From Ruegeria sp. 6PALISEP08 (GTDB lineage Bacteria > Pseudomonadota > Alphaproteobacteria > Rhodobacterales > Rhodobacteraceae): a stretch of 64,000 bases of DNA. The stretch covers positions 123,697-187,696 of the forward strand of contig NZ_LGXZ01000009.1 of NCBI RefSeq assembly GCF_001238295.1, read 5' to 3'. The position numbers and the translations under genes are program-made. This document shows, one piece after another, positions 1-10,982 of this stretch; the first letter of the stretch is position 1; each line of letters opens with the position of its first letter. The notes beneath the pieces were generated by a model. The model had not been told where the DNA came from and ran no database searches. It was given only the letters and a program-made list of their open reading frames with translations.

Positions 1-665
1 ACACCCATTTCGATGAGTTCAGCGCTAAGTGCTTCGATTGCAACCGGCACCTCGCTCCTGCGGGCGTGCATGTTGAGCAACATCTCAAAATGCGCATCCG
101 GATTGCGTCCGGCCTTCAACGCCTGCCCGGTCAGGCGCGGCGGTTTCTTGCCCTGTGCCAAACGATCATGTGGCAGGTGATCATTGAAAACCACGTACGG
201 CACCTGCCAATCGGCGATACGGCGGGCCAGACCGTCGTAGTCCTCGAGCATATTGGTCTCGAACCGCAATTGCGGGATCAGATCGGTGACCGTGCTTTCC
301 TTAACGGCAGCAATGGCCTGAAACACCTGCGCGGCAAATTCCGGACCCCGCACACCGCCTTCCCAGCTGTAGAATTGGGCGAGCACCGCGGTGGTAATGC
401 CGTTTGCAGCAAGCTCGGTTTCGACCGACAGAATACCTTCATTCATCTGCTTCATCGCACCCCGGCGCGGTGCGATATGGCGTTCGAACCCATCCCCATG
501 CAGATCGATGATGCCGGGCAGGACAAGATATCCGGTCAGATCAACCCTACGCCCCGCAGACTCTGCCTGTATTGCGCCGTCGGCAATGGTCAGATCAGCG
601 CAGGACAAGCCCTCGCCCGACAACAGTACATCTGCGCCGGTCATAGTCAGCTCTAATGAGGTCAT
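1..665 (-). CDS. PhnM-like alpha-D-ribose 1-methylphosphonate 5-triphosphate diphosphatase (partial)
   Basis: The N-terminal 221 codons of an amidohydrolase-superfamily protein; the rest lies left of the window. The metal-binding strand reads [13 protein letters not shown] (residues 51-63), the counterpart of the HTDNLEKH motif of PhnM, which removes diphosphate from ribosyl methylphosphonate triphosphate in the C-P lyase pathway. The ATG overlaps the stop of the upstream hydrolase (ATGA), so the two are probably translationally coupled; an internal ATG at 644 is an alternative start. No other phn gene is in the window, so a role in phosphonate use rests on family resemblance alone. A stand-alone amidohydrolase of another specificity is possible. 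Confidence 0.72.
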   Translation of the reverse strand, partial: MTSLELTMTGADVLLSGEGLSCADLTIADGAIQAESAGRRVDLTGYLVLPGIIDLHGDGFERHIAPRRGAMKQMNEGILSVETELAANGITTAVLAQFYSWEGGVRGPEFAAQVFQAIAAVKESTVTDLIPQLRFETNMLEDYDGLARRIADWQVPYVVFNDHLPHDRLAQGKKPPRLTGQALKAGRNPDAHFEMLLNMHARRSEVPVAIEALSAELIEMG

Positions 666-1435
666 CTTGTGGGCTCCGAGTCCGGCTCCGAGCAATCCTG
701 CCCTATACAAATCTCGTCTATTATTTCCATCACACCGTCCAGCCAAGTGATCTGCGGATCGAACTGGCCAAATTCAATGAAATGCAGCACCTGAGCCATT
801 ACGCGCGGGTTGTTCATCATGAAGGTATGGGTCACGGGCAAGACAAGATGATCGGCCATGCCCTCAACCTTGGTGCTTTCGACCGAAACCTTGCCATCAT
901 CAGGCCCGTCGATCAGCGAGGAAAACACGAGGTTCAGGGATTCGTCCCCTGCAATGACCCCCAGTTCGAAATCCACCGGAGGTAGCCGTCGGGGGATACC
1001 TTCTGGGCCTGTACTCAGTTGCAGGCCTGCTGGACCGTTCAGATATCCGAACACCTCCCACGCGCTGAGTTCGTCGACCAGCTGACTGCCTTGATTAGGT
1101 GGGCCCAGCATGACGGCGCGGCCCATGTTGGAAGGGTGATGATCCTTTAACCAATACCGCAGCAGGATGCCGCCCATGGAATGCGCCACAACATTAACTT
1201 TATCTTCTCCGCACGCGGCAAAGGCGTCCGGAAGGGTCTGTTCAGCCAATTCCGGAATGCCAATTTCGGTCGAGGGGTATCCGTGGCGCACAACGGTGTA
1301 GCCATGTGCCTCGAACAACTCCTCCATCACCGCAAACGAAGCCTCGGTCCGGGCAAGCCCATGCAGCAGCACCACGCATTTCGCGCTGGCGGCAAACGGG
1401 AAAAGGCACAAAAGCAAGGCGGTCAGAAGTCTCAT
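662..1435 (-). CDS. Secreted alpha/beta hydrolase (lipase-like)
   Basis: 257 residues. The first 18 form a clear signal peptide ([18 protein letters not shown]), which fixes the start at 1435; a longer open frame upstream overlaps the EamA gene and has no such signal. The oxyanion strand [10 protein letters not shown] follows cleavage directly, and the nucleophile elbow is AHSMGG with Ser86. The fold and motif indicate a periplasmic or secreted lipase/esterase-type hydrolase; the substrate cannot be read from sequence. It lies 38 bp downstream of the EamA permease gene and its stop overlaps the start of the PhnM-like gene, so the three minus-strand genes look like one transcription unit. Confidence 0.85.
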   Translation of the reverse strand: MRLLTALLLCLFPFAASAKCVVLLHGLARTEASFAVMEELFEAHGYTVVRHGYPSTEIGIPELAEQTLPDAFAACGEDKVNVVAHSMGGILLRYWLKDHHPSNMGRAVMLGPPNQGSQLVDELSAWEVFGYLNGPAGLQLSTGPEGIPRRLPPVDFELGVIAGDESLNLVFSSLIDGPDDGKVSVESTKVEGMADHLVLPVTHTFMMNNPRVMAQVLHFIEFGQFDPQITWLDGVMEIIDEICIGQDCSEPDSEPTR

Positions 1436-1473
1436 AACCGCCAGATAAAGCCTATGAGCCGCTGATGAAAGAC

Positions 1474-2316
1474 CTAGCTCTGTTGACGTCGCAGCACGGC
1501 CAGCGCGATACCGCCCAGAACCAGCGACGCTCCGATGATCAGCCGGACACTCGCGCTTTCGCCCAGCAGCGCGACACCCCCCAGGATCGCGATGACAGGC
1601 ACGCTGAGTTGAACCACAGCCGCAACTGTTGGCGCAAGGTTCGGCAGCACGCGGTACCACAGGGCATATCCCAACCCTGAAGTGATGCCCCCCGACACAG
1701 CCGCCAGCAGATATCCAAACCCGGTCATGTGCCACTCTGCTCCAGTGGCCAGTAGGGCCAAAGCTGTAACAGGCAAAGCAATGATGAAATTCGCAGCCGT
1801 GCCCTGCAGGGCGTCAGGCTCGGATCGTCCGGCCAAAGAATAAACGGCCCAACCGATACCGGCAGCGACCATCAAAGCGGTACCCACCGGGTCAACCCGC
1901 ACCGTGCCCGAGGGCCACAGCACATAGGCCAGCCCTCCCAATGCGATAGTCGCCCCTGCCAGTTGCTGTCGGGTGGGCAGAGTGCCTGACACAGCGGTAA
2001 TACCGAACATTGTGATCTGCACAACGGCAAACAGCACCAGCGCCCCCAACCCCGCATCCAGTGTCATGTAGGCGATGGAAAACCCAATCATATAAACAGA
2101 GAGCGACCCCGCCCCAATGACCCGCCGACGGTTGCGCAAGGGTACATGCCTGCGGCGCGCCAGCACCAACGCAGTCAAGACCAGCGCGCCTGCGAGTACC
2201 CGCACAATCGCAAACCCGGCCGGATCACTGGCACCACTGTCGATTGCCATCCTGTTAAGGATGGAATTCGCCGCAAATGCGCACATGGTCAGGGCGGTCA
2301 GAAAAAACAGTCGCAT
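1474..2316 (-). CDS. EamA/DMT-family permease
   Basis: About 280 residues, nearly all hydrophobic, arranged as ten predicted membrane segments in two EamA-type halves. Proteins of this drug/metabolite transporter family export small metabolites or amino acids across the inner membrane; the substrate is unknown. I chose the ATG at 2316 ([18 protein letters not shown]) because it places the first helix at the N terminus; a GTG at 2352 would add 12 polar residues. Neither has a strong ribosome binding site. It is the first gene of the minus-strand group running to the window edge. Confidence 0.85.
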   Translation of the reverse strand: MRLFFLTALTMCAFAANSILNRMAIDSGASDPAGFAIVRVLAGALVLTALVLARRRHVPLRNRRRVIGAGSLSVYMIGFSIAYMTLDAGLGALVLFAVVQITMFGITAVSGTLPTRQQLAGATIALGGLAYVLWPSGTVRVDPVGTALMVAAGIGWAVYSLAGRSEPDALQGTAANFIIALPVTALALLATGAEWHMTGFGYLLAAVSGGITSGLGYALWYRVLPNLAPTVAAVVQLSVPVIAILGGVALLGESASVRLIIGASLVLGGIALAVLRRQQS

Positions 2317-2413
2317 GGAACCCGCATATCCGGTTGCCAGCGATATGGACACTCACAATCCATGTACATGCTTACCGCTCTTCATCTTTTCCAAAATACT
2401 CCCGCCGGAGGCA

Positions 2414-2430
2414 TAGCCGCAAAGCGGCTA
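2414..2430. repeat. Short perfect inverted repeat
   Basis: tagccgc, a three-base spacer and gcggcta form a perfect 7-bp inverted repeat between the EamA start and the groEL terminator. It has no T-tract on either side, so it is a weak terminator candidate at best; its function is unknown. Confidence 0.4.
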
Positions 2431-2441
2431 TCAACAACGAA

Positions 2442-2467
2442 ACGGGGCCACCCGAAGGCGACCCCGT
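2442..2467 (-). terminator. Rho-independent terminator of groESL
   Basis: On the minus strand an 11-bp stem (acggggtcgcc / ggtggccccgt, two G-T pairs) closes a TTCG tetraloop and is followed by a T-rich run (TTTCGTTGTTG). It sits 94 bp downstream of the groEL stop. Confidence 0.7.
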
Positions 2468-2560
2468 CCTTTAGCACTATGACTTCCCCTGTCGGCAGCC
2501 TGGCATTACCGCCAAGCGCCTGTCGGGCCGTCAGAATTTGCCGAAGCAAATTCGACGTAC

Positions 2561-4249
<1,689 letters not shown>

Positions 4250-4267
4250 TCAGAGAAAGCGCGGGGC

Positions 4268-4555
4268 TTACTCGATGATCCCCATGATGTCGCTTTCTTT
4301 CATCATCAGCAGCTCTTCGCCTTCGACGTTGACCTCGGTGCCCGACCATTTGCCGAACAGGATCTTGTCGCCAGCTTTTACAGCCATTGCGATCAGCTCG
4401 CCGCTGTCCTTGCGCGCGCCTTCACCGGTCGATACGACCTCACCTTCGCTGGGCTTTTCTTTTGCGCTATCGGGAATGATCAGACCACCAGCGGTTTTTT
4501 CGTCGCTTTCGGTACGGCGAACCAGCACGCGGTCATGAAGCGGTTTCAATGCCAT
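4268..4555 (-). CDS. groES: 10 kDa co-chaperonin GroES
   Basis: 95 residues, the usual length. The mobile loop that docks onto GroEL spans about residues 17-36 ([20 protein letters not shown]), and the roof and C-terminal strands are intact. Start ATG lies behind AAGGAG. First gene of the groESL operon; it forms the heptameric lid of the folding chamber. Confidence 0.98.
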   Translation of the reverse strand: MALKPLHDRVLVRRTESDEKTAGGLIIPDSAKEKPSEGEVVSTGEGARKDSGELIAMAVKAGDKILFGKWSGTEVNVEGEELLMMKESDIMGIIE

Positions 4556-4613
4556 CTTTGCAGCTCCTTGGGCTCAAAGTTAGTTTATCCTCCCCTCGCC
4601 TTCCGACGAGGCG

Positions 4614-4640
4614 TTAGCACTCGGAGTGTGTGAGTGATAA
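4614..4640. promoter_or_regulatory. CIRCE operator (HrcA binding site)
   Basis: TTAGCACTC, nine bases, then GAGTGATAA: the CIRCE consensus TTAGCACTC-N9-GAGTGCTAA with one mismatch. It lies 58 bp upstream of the groES start. In family members HrcA binds here and represses groESL until heat stress titrates GroEL. hrcA itself is not in the window. Confidence 0.93.
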
Positions 4641-4647
4641 CGACGCA

Positions 4648-4676
4648 TAGCTAGGGCGTCTAAATCTCCGAGTCAA
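4648..4676 (-). promoter_or_regulatory. Probable sigma70-type promoter of groESL
   Basis: On the minus strand TTGACT (4676-4671) is followed after 17 bases by TAGCTA (4653-4648), placing the transcription start inside the CIRCE element, as expected for an HrcA-repressed promoter. The -10 box is a poor match, so an alternative sigma factor is also possible. Confidence 0.5.
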
Positions 4677-4708
4677 CAAGTTGTCAGGGATTTTTTTCGC
4701 AAGTCAGA

Positions 4709-5383
4709 TCAGTCAGCCTGTTCCCAGCTGTAGGCCCAGTGCTTTAAGCCTTCGGCCCCGGTCGACGTAAGTCCGTAGATGCCTTTTTCAACCTTCTCAA
4801 ACCACCCATAGTGGTTTTCGCGCATAAGCCGGGTGGCGACAGGGACACCAACCGAGTTGGCAACCTCGGCCCCCTTTGTTGGACCATTCTCCGCCAGAAA
4901 CGCCGCGCATTTCAGCGCGTCCTGTCGATAGGCTGTTACAATCCCATGCCGTGTGGCACCCCCCGCGTTCGGGTCCCCTTCCAGCCGGTCGAATTCGCGC
5001 AGCAGACGCGCAACCTTGGCTTTGTTTTTGCGCGGCGCATAGGGGCCTGGGTCACATTGCACTTCGACCGTACCGTCAGCGCGCACGGTGATCAGGCCCA
5101 GACCCAACCGTCGACACAGTGCCAGATTGTCCTTCAGTGCCCGTCGGGCGGTTCGGCCCGTGGGCTTGCCGACTGCGATATAGACCTGATCGGTCAGTTT
5201 CAGTCGTGTGATGGCCTGGTGGAACAGCGACAGCGTAAACTTCAACTTCAGCTCGACAATCACGGGTTCCTCACCCGCGCGCACCGCAACAATATCAGCT
5301 GCCCCGACTTCGCCCTTGACCGTATACCCCTGTCGCTCCAGCAGCGCTTTGATCGGGGGGTAGAGGTCCTGTTCACGGGTCAT
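4709..5383 (-). CDS. DUF2161 family putative PD-(D/E)XK-type nuclease
   Basis: 224 residues. The N-terminal domain shows a PD-(D/E)XK-like core: Asp30 in GEVGAADIVAV, then Glu44 and Lys46 in VIVELKLKF. The C-terminal part (about 150-224) looks like a winged-helix domain. DUF2161 proteins are conserved in Rhodobacterales and are thought to be phosphodiesterases of unknown substrate. It is upstream of groES in the same direction but separated by the groESL promoter, so it is probably a separate unit. Confidence 0.82.
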   Translation of the reverse strand: MTREQDLYPPIKALLERQGYTVKGEVGAADIVAVRAGEEPVIVELKLKFTLSLFHQAITRLKLTDQVYIAVGKPTGRTARRALKDNLALCRRLGLGLITVRADGTVEVQCDPGPYAPRKNKAKVARLLREFDRLEGDPNAGGATRHGIVTAYRQDALKCAAFLAENGPTKGAEVANSVGVPVATRLMRENHYGWFEKVEKGIYGLTSTGAEGLKHWAYSWEQAD

Positions 5384-5507
5384 GGCGTTATGCTACGCAA
5401 ACTGTGGTGGAATGCCAGCCCATACCTCAGCCGGTGCAATCGAACTTGAAACAACCCGCCCGCCGGTACACTGTCCCCGCAACTCTGGTTTCAAAGGGAA
5501 TTCACCG

Positions 5508-6488
5508 ATGCGTCTGCTGCCATTCATCATAAGCCTTTTGTTGCCCGCAGTAGCACAGGCTGACTGTGAGGGACGCGACCTGAGAGGGGATCTGTCGCCC
5601 GAAGTCCAAGCCGAAGTGCAGGACGCTCTGACAGATACTCTATATCCCGAGGGCAATCATTGGATTGCGACCAAGGACACGACTGTGTTGCATCTGGTCG
5701 GCACAATGCACCTGAATTACCCGCAGATGGACGGCATCGTCGAACGCTTGACGCCAACACTTACACGGGCCGATGCGTTCTACTTTGAAATTCGCCAGGA
5801 TGAAATGAAAGCCTGGGAACGGGAACTGGCAGCGGACCCGAGCCCGGTCCTGATCACCTCGGGCCCCACACTTATCGACCTGATTCCCGAAAAAGAATGG
5901 GCCACCCTTTCCGCGGCATTGGCTGATCGCGGCATTCCAAGCTGGATGGGGGCCAAGATGCGCCCTTGGTTTTTGAGCATGACGCTGGCTTTGCCGGCCT
6001 GCATCATACAGGACCCCGACAAAACCAATGGGTTGGACGCACGTCTGGCGCAGCTGGCCGAAGAACACAGCATCCCGCAATATTCATTGGAAAGTGTCGA
6101 GGACCTGATGACCATGTTCGACGCCTATTCGATAGAAGAACAGGCGCAATCACTCGCGCGGATGGCCGGGACCTTCCAGAATGTCGAAGATCAGATGGAA
6201 ACCATGGCGAACTCGTATTTCGAGGAAAAACACGCCGAGGTCTTTGTGCTTGGACGTATTCTGGGGCAAGAGCTTTCCGGTTTGAGCGATGCCGAGTTTG
6301 AAGCCGAGTGGGCGGCGTTTGAACAGCAGTTGCTGGTTGAACGAAATGCCAACTGGATGGAACATATATTGCGGATCAAGGATCAGACAGCCGTCATTGC
6401 GGTGGGGGCTGGCCACTTTAGCGGTGACCATGGCCTGCTGAACCTGTTAGAGCAGGAAGGATTCATGCTGAAACGGGCTGCATTCTGA
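5508..6488 (+). CDS. TraB/GumN family protein
   Basis: 326 residues with a signal peptide (first ~18 residues, ending AVAQA), which supports ATG 5508 over longer frames. Two motifs typical of TraB/GumN/tiki-type proteins are present: GTMH at residues 65-68 and, near the C terminus, GAGHFSGDHG. Eukaryotic Tiki members are metal-dependent proteases; the bacterial role is not established. Probably periplasmic or membrane-associated. It stands alone between the divergent DUF2161 gene and ppaC. Confidence 0.85.
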   Translation: MRLLPFIISLLLPAVAQADCEGRDLRGDLSPEVQAEVQDALTDTLYPEGNHWIATKDTTVLHLVGTMHLNYPQMDGIVERLTPTLTRADAFYFEIRQDEMKAWERELAADPSPVLITSGPTLIDLIPEKEWATLSAALADRGIPSWMGAKMRPWFLSMTLALPACIIQDPDKTNGLDARLAQLAEEHSIPQYSLESVEDLMTMFDAYSIEEQAQSLARMAGTFQNVEDQMETMANSYFEEKHAEVFVLGRILGQELSGLSDAEFEAEWAAFEQQLLVERNANWMEHILRIKDQTAVIAVGAGHFSGDHGLLNLLEQEGFMLKRAAF

Positions 6489-6597
6489 ATTGGCGGGCAT
6501 ATAGCAGACTAAGCGTCGCAGACCGGTGGCCGCGACGTGACAACCGCGTTTACCCACACTATAACGCGCGCAAATTTCCAATCCGCAGGACGCTGAC

Positions 6598-7518
6598 ATG
6601 ACAACGCTAGTATTTGGCCACAAATCCCCTGACACCGACTCCACAGGCTCGCCGATCCTGTGGTCGTGGTATTTGAACGAGATCAAGGATGAGCAGACCG
6701 AGCCCGTGCTGCTGGGCGAGCCCAACACCGAAGCAGCCTTTATGCTGGATAACTGGGACCTGCCCAAACCGCGCATCATCGAAGATCTGGCCGCAGATAC
6801 CCCAGTGATCATCGTCGACACCAACAACCCTGCTGAATTGCCCGCCAGCATCAACGATGCGGATATTCGCGCTATCATCGACCACCACAAACTGGTCGGC
6901 GGTCTGGAGACCAAAGGTCCGATCGACATCACCGTGCGCCCGCTGGCCTGCACCGCAACCATCATGGTCGACTTGATGGGTGAAGATGCGGCCAAAATGC
7001 CCGACGCCATCAAAGGCGCGGCTCTGACCTGCATTCTGTCGGACACGCTGGAATTCCGCTCGCCTACAACAACTGCTCATGACCGTGCGGTGGCAGAACG
7101 GCTGGCGGCTGAGCTTGAGCTGGATATCTCGGCCTATGCAGCCGACATGTTCGCGGCGAAATCTGACGTGTCGTCCTTTTCGGACGCCGAGCTGATCCGC
7201 ATGGATAGCAAGGAATACCAAGTCGACGGCACCAAATTCCGCGTCTCGGTTCTGGAAACGACCGCGCCTGACGTCGTGCTGGACCGCAAGGCCAGCCTGG
7301 CAGCATCGATGGTGGACGTGGCGTCAGAGGACGGTGTCGATCAAGTTCTGCTGTTCGTGGTCGATATCCTGAACGAAGAAGCCACGCTGCTGGTTCCCAA
7401 CGATCTGGTCAAAACCGTCGCCGAGAAAAGCTTTGACGCAACCGTTGATGGTGATGCCGTCGTCCTGCCAGGCGTCATGAGCCGCAAAAAGCAGATCATT
7501 CCGAACCTGAAAGTCTGA
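6598..7518 (+). CDS. ppaC: Manganese-dependent inorganic pyrophosphatase (family II)
   Basis: 306 residues, normal for family II. Metal and phosphate ligands are visible: FGHKSPDTDS at 6-15, IIVDTNN around Asp74, IIDHHK at 93-98, and the substrate-binding SRKKQI near the C terminus. A DHH-family cytosolic enzyme that hydrolyses pyrophosphate from biosynthetic reactions. It is followed by a strong terminator and appears monocistronic. Confidence 0.96.
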   Translation: MTTLVFGHKSPDTDSTGSPILWSWYLNEIKDEQTEPVLLGEPNTEAAFMLDNWDLPKPRIIEDLAADTPVIIVDTNNPAELPASINDADIRAIIDHHKLVGGLETKGPIDITVRPLACTATIMVDLMGEDAAKMPDAIKGAALTCILSDTLEFRSPTTTAHDRAVAERLAAELELDISAYAADMFAAKSDVSSFSDAELIRMDSKEYQVDGTKFRVSVLETTAPDVVLDRKASLAASMVDVASEDGVDQVLLFVVDILNEEATLLVPNDLVKTVAEKSFDATVDGDAVVLPGVMSRKKQIIPNLKV

Positions 7519-7539
7519 TCGATTGATCATCCATTACGA

Positions 7540-7567
7540 AAGGCGTCCGTTTTGGGCGCCTTTTTTC
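7540..7567 (+). terminator. Rho-independent terminator of ppaC
   Basis: Stem aaggcgtcc / gggcgcctt with one G-T pair and a five-base loop, running into TTTTTTC. It begins 21 bp after the ppaC stop. Confidence 0.85.
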
Positions 7568-7650
7568 TTTCGCCCAAGGCATTTGCCAGAACGGCATCGA
7601 TTGTTAGGTTGGTATTGGACGCAAAGCTTAAACCGGGTCAGACAAGCAAA

Positions 7651-8727
7651 ATGGTCGTTCGTAGTCTCAGTATAACCAAGGGTATTCTTCGCTTCGAAGG
7701 ACCAGACAAGTTTGCTTACTGGCGTCGGTTTGCGATGTTGCTGACTTTGTCGGTCGTGATCGCCACCATGGGTATGCTGCGCAACTCCGGAGCCGTCGTG
7801 ATCGCAGCTATGCTGGTGGCGCCACTTATGACCCCAATTCTTGGCGTGGCGGCAGCCATGGTTATGGGCTGGCTGCAACGTGCAGCGGTTCTGGCCCTTA
7901 CGGTTTGTCTGGCCGCCGTGGCCTGTGTGCTGATGGCGTGGTTTATGGTTTATGTCGCTGATGTTCCTCGCGGCATTGTAATCCCGGATCAGGTGCTTGC
8001 ACGCACCGATCCCGGCACCGAAGACCTGATCGTTGCGCTCGCCGCCGGTGTGGCCGGGGCCTATGTTCAGATCAACAAATCCGAACTCAGCCTTTTGCCC
8101 GGAGCCGCAATTGGTGTTTCCCTGGTTCCACCGCTCTCTGCTTCGGGCGTTCTGTTATATTTTGGCGAACCCGCCGAAGCCTATGAGGCGGGGTTACTGT
8201 TTGCCACCAACCTTGGCGCGATCATCCTTTCCGCCTGTACGGTTTACTTGGTCTATGCCGCGCGGTCGGTCGTTTTCAGCAAGGGCAAACGCAAGCTCAA
8301 CTTTACGGCCAGCGTTTTTGTTGCGCTTGCGTTCCTGGTGGTTGTCGTTCTGCAACTCGGAAAGTCCACTTATAATCGCTATCTGGAAACACGGACCGAG
8401 GCCCAGCTGGTCGAAGCCATTCGAGAGTGGGCTGACCCGGTTTCGGTCGAAATCATTCGTATCGACGTCAATGCGCGGCGAAAAAAGGTGGATGTTTGGT
8501 TGATTGTCGATCTTCCCGCAGAAGCTGCATACAAAGTCTCGTCAGTTGCCTCGCAGATCCCAGAACAACTGCGGGAAACACCGTTGGTGAATGTGCTGCA
8601 GGATGAGCTTGGGCCCGGTTACCTTGCTATTGTGCGGTATCAAAGCAGGATTGCTGCGCAAGTTATCCTGGGAACGGACAACGTCCAACAGGCCCCGGAT
8701 GTGACAGACGTTACTGAAGAAGAGTAG
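7651..8727 (+). CDS. DUF389 membrane protein
   Basis: About 358 residues from ATG 7651. The central part carries several membrane helices, starting with FAMLLTLSVVIATMGMLRNS and a Met-Pro-rich AAMLVAPLMTPILG segment typical of DUF389 (TIGR00341-type) proteins; the C-terminal ~90 residues are a soluble alpha/beta domain. Its transport or signalling function is unknown. The reading frame is open further upstream, but a TTG at 7552 would lie inside the ppaC terminator and is unlikely. No good ribosome binding site is seen before 7651, so the exact start is uncertain. Confidence 0.8.
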   Translation: MVVRSLSITKGILRFEGPDKFAYWRRFAMLLTLSVVIATMGMLRNSGAVVIAAMLVAPLMTPILGVAAAMVMGWLQRAAVLALTVCLAAVACVLMAWFMVYVADVPRGIVIPDQVLARTDPGTEDLIVALAAGVAGAYVQINKSELSLLPGAAIGVSLVPPLSASGVLLYFGEPAEAYEAGLLFATNLGAIILSACTVYLVYAARSVVFSKGKRKLNFTASVFVALAFLVVVVLQLGKSTYNRYLETRTEAQLVEAIREWADPVSVEIIRIDVNARRKKVDVWLIVDLPAEAAYKVSSVASQIPEQLRETPLVNVLQDELGPGYLAIVRYQSRIAAQVILGTDNVQQAPDVTDVTEEE

Positions 8728-8829
8728 CAGATTCATCAATTCCTTTGTGCAAAAAGGAATGCGGGATGGTGTTCAGGCCCAAGCTTTGCCATAGCTGTCG
8801 CGACCGCGATATCAGACCCAGAGGCCCCC

Positions 8830-9705
8830 ATGACCCAGATCGTTTCCTCGCTTGCCGAGATCTCAGACCGCTATAAGGCGTTGTTTGTCGACCTTTGGGG
8901 CTGTGTTCACAACGGCATCACGGCCTACCCCGAAGCTGTTGCGGCTTTGCAGACCTATCGCGCGAAGGGAGGGGTTGTTGTGCTGGTCACAAACTCTCCG
9001 AAACCCCGCGCAGGCGTGGCAGAGCAATTGGGGCAGTTCAACGTCCCTGCGGACGCCTATGACACCATCGCCACAAGCGGGGATTCCGCGCGGTCCGCGA
9101 TGTTCCGGGGCGCTGTCGGACACAAGGTTTATTTCATGGGTGAATGGGAACGCGATGCGGGCTTCTTCGAACCGCTCAAGCTGTTGCATCACCCCATCCA
9201 CATTGAGCGTGTACCGCTGAAAGAAGCCGAAGGCATTGTCTGCTGTGGTCCGTTCGACACGATGGCCGACCCTGATGTGAACCGGCCCGATTTCCTGTAC
9301 GCCAAGCAGATGGGCATGAAACTGCTCTGTGCCAATCCTGATATCGTGGTTGACCGGGGCGAAGTGCGGGAATGGTGCGCTGGTGCTTTGGCCAGACTAT
9401 ATACCGAAATGGGCGGCGAGAGCTTGTATTTCGGAAAACCGCATCCGCCGATCTATGACCTGGCCCGCCGGAGGCTGCAGGAATTGGGTAACGATATTCC
9501 TGATGGCGACATTCTTGTGATCGGAGACGGCCCCCATACGGACATTCTGGGCGGCATGGGAGAGGGTATTGATTCTCTGTTCATCTCAGGCGGACTGGCC
9601 GCGGCCGAGACAAAAACGTCGCATCATCCGCACCATGAATCCCTAACTACTTATATTGAAAAGGAAAAGATTAATCCGACCTATACAATCGGTCGTTTAC
9701 GTTAG
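8830..9705 (+). CDS. TIGR01459 family HAD-type hydrolase (subfamily IIA)
   Basis: 291 residues. The HAD motif I is FVDLWGCVHNG with nucleophile Asp21; the usual second acid is a Trp, as is normal for this DLWG subgroup. Motif II is in LVTNSP, and motif IV is VIGDGPHTDILGG. The cap arrangement is that of NagD/4-nitrophenylphosphatase-like enzymes. The physiological substrate is unknown. It is flanked by unrelated genes. Confidence 0.9.
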   Translation: MTQIVSSLAEISDRYKALFVDLWGCVHNGITAYPEAVAALQTYRAKGGVVVLVTNSPKPRAGVAEQLGQFNVPADAYDTIATSGDSARSAMFRGAVGHKVYFMGEWERDAGFFEPLKLLHHPIHIERVPLKEAEGIVCCGPFDTMADPDVNRPDFLYAKQMGMKLLCANPDIVVDRGEVREWCAGALARLYTEMGGESLYFGKPHPPIYDLARRRLQELGNDIPDGDILVIGDGPHTDILGGMGEGIDSLFISGGLAAAETKTSHHPHHESLTTYIEKEKINPTYTIGRLR

Positions 9706-9806
9706 TCAGAAAAGACTTGATTTTCTGCAGTTGCGAAGTAATAAAGTTGCCAACCTCGGCCATATGATGGTTTTTTCTTTCACGGCCGATTTCGAGTGAG
9801 GGCAAC

Positions 9807-10250
9807 ATGTTGGATAATCTTCCACGCGGAACGATCTGTATCGAAGACATCGAAATGGGCATGTCCCGCCACCTGCGCAAAGTGGTGACGGATGAGGACA
9901 TCGAGATGTTCGCTCAGGTTTCCACCGACCGGAACCCGGTGCATCTGGATGACGACTATGCCCGCGATACGATCTTTGAGGGCCGTATTGCACACGGGAT
10001 GCTGACGGCGGGCCTGATCTCGGCCGTAATTGGCGAGCAACTGCCCGGCCATGGCACGGTTTATATGGGTCAGTCCCTGAAGTTCCTGGCCCCTGTGCGT
10101 CCGGGAGACATGGTTTATGCCGAGGTGAAAGTGGTCGACATCGACTTTTCCAGGCGCCGCGTCAAGCTAGACTGCCACTGCTCGGTTGAAGGTAAGAAGG
10201 TTCTGATCGGCGAAGCGATGGTGCTTGCCCCGTCGCGCAAGTTCGACTGA
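9807..10250 (+). CDS. MaoC family (R)-specific enoyl-CoA hydratase
   Basis: 147 residues, a single hot-dog fold. The hydratase motif has Asp41 and His46 in DRNPVHLDDDYA, followed by GRIAHGML. Such enzymes hydrate trans-2-enoyl-CoA to (R)-3-hydroxyacyl-CoA, linking beta-oxidation to other pathways. ATG 9807 lies after a GAGGGC-type site. It is not in an operon with other fatty-acid genes. Confidence 0.92.
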   Translation: MLDNLPRGTICIEDIEMGMSRHLRKVVTDEDIEMFAQVSTDRNPVHLDDDYARDTIFEGRIAHGMLTAGLISAVIGEQLPGHGTVYMGQSLKFLAPVRPGDMVYAEVKVVDIDFSRRRVKLDCHCSVEGKKVLIGEAMVLAPSRKFD

Positions 10251-10376
10251 CCAACGTTTTTCAAAGTTTCACCAAGTCATGGGACTGCAGGGCGCAGTTG
10301 ATCTGCGTCATTTGAAAAAGATCGGAAACCGATAGACTCAAACGCATTCATTGAGAGTCTGCGTTGGAGTTGATCC

Positions 10377-10868
10377 ATGGCCGCGACAAGCAAAGCAGAA
10401 CTGCAGAGTATCACCCAAAAAGAATATTCCAAACTGAAAGCACTGATTTCCGCCGTTTCGGTAAAAGATGCCCTGCGCAAAGATGACGAAGACACTTCGA
10501 TCAAAGATGTGATCGGGCACCGTGCGCATTGGATTGACCTCTTTCTGGGTTGGTATGCTGACGGTCTGGCCGGAAAACAGGTCCACTTCCCGGCCGAAGG
10601 TTACAAATGGAACGAGCTTCGGCGCTACAATGCAGAACTCCGTCAGAAACAGGCGCGTTTGTCCTGGGGCGAGGCGGTGACGGCTTTGGACCAAGCGGAG
10701 GAGAAGTTGAACGCTTTAATTCAATCCTGTTCCGATACTGAGCTTTACGGCGATCCAATGAAAGGCGCGCACAACAACTGGACAGTAGGTCGATGGGCCG
10801 AGGCTGCCGGGCCCAGCCATTTCCGATCCGCGGCAAAGTACGTTCGATCAAGGTTGAAATCGATCTAG
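10377..10868 (+). CDS. ClbS/DfsB family four-helix bundle protein
   Basis: 163 residues, matching DUF1706 proteins: a conserved SIKDVIGHRAHWIDLFLGWY segment and a C-terminal NNWTVGRWAEAAGPSHFRSA segment. Some family members act on damaged or reactive small molecules (ClbS is the colibactin self-resistance cyclopropane hydrolase; DfsB gives resistance to difficidin). No toxin biosynthesis genes are nearby, so this is probably a general protective protein of unknown substrate. Confidence 0.85.
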   Translation: MAATSKAELQSITQKEYSKLKALISAVSVKDALRKDDEDTSIKDVIGHRAHWIDLFLGWYADGLAGKQVHFPAEGYKWNELRRYNAELRQKQARLSWGEAVTALDQAEEKLNALIQSCSDTELYGDPMKGAHNNWTVGRWAEAAGPSHFRSAAKYVRSRLKSI

Positions 10869-10982
10869 GACCCCATTGTGTATGCCTGATGAGAGAGAGA
10901 CGTGCATCAACCCACACAGGAATTTGTTCAGCACGTGGATGAGGTGCTTGAACATAGGTTGTATGAACAGTACCCACTTCGC

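Noticed and set aside
1..2352. Phosphonate (phn) operon
   Set aside because: Only one PhnM-like protein is present; the coupled genes are a hydrolase and an EamA permease, not C-P lyase components.
7552..7650. Longer DUF389 protein starting at TTG 7552
   Set aside because: The TTG lies in the loop and descending arm of the ppaC terminator, and the added residues do not resemble the family.
10902..10982. GTG start for RibF giving 337 residues
   Set aside because: Would exceed the usual length, and the family N terminus begins at the ATG at 10983. A purine-rich stretch before the GTG keeps some doubt.
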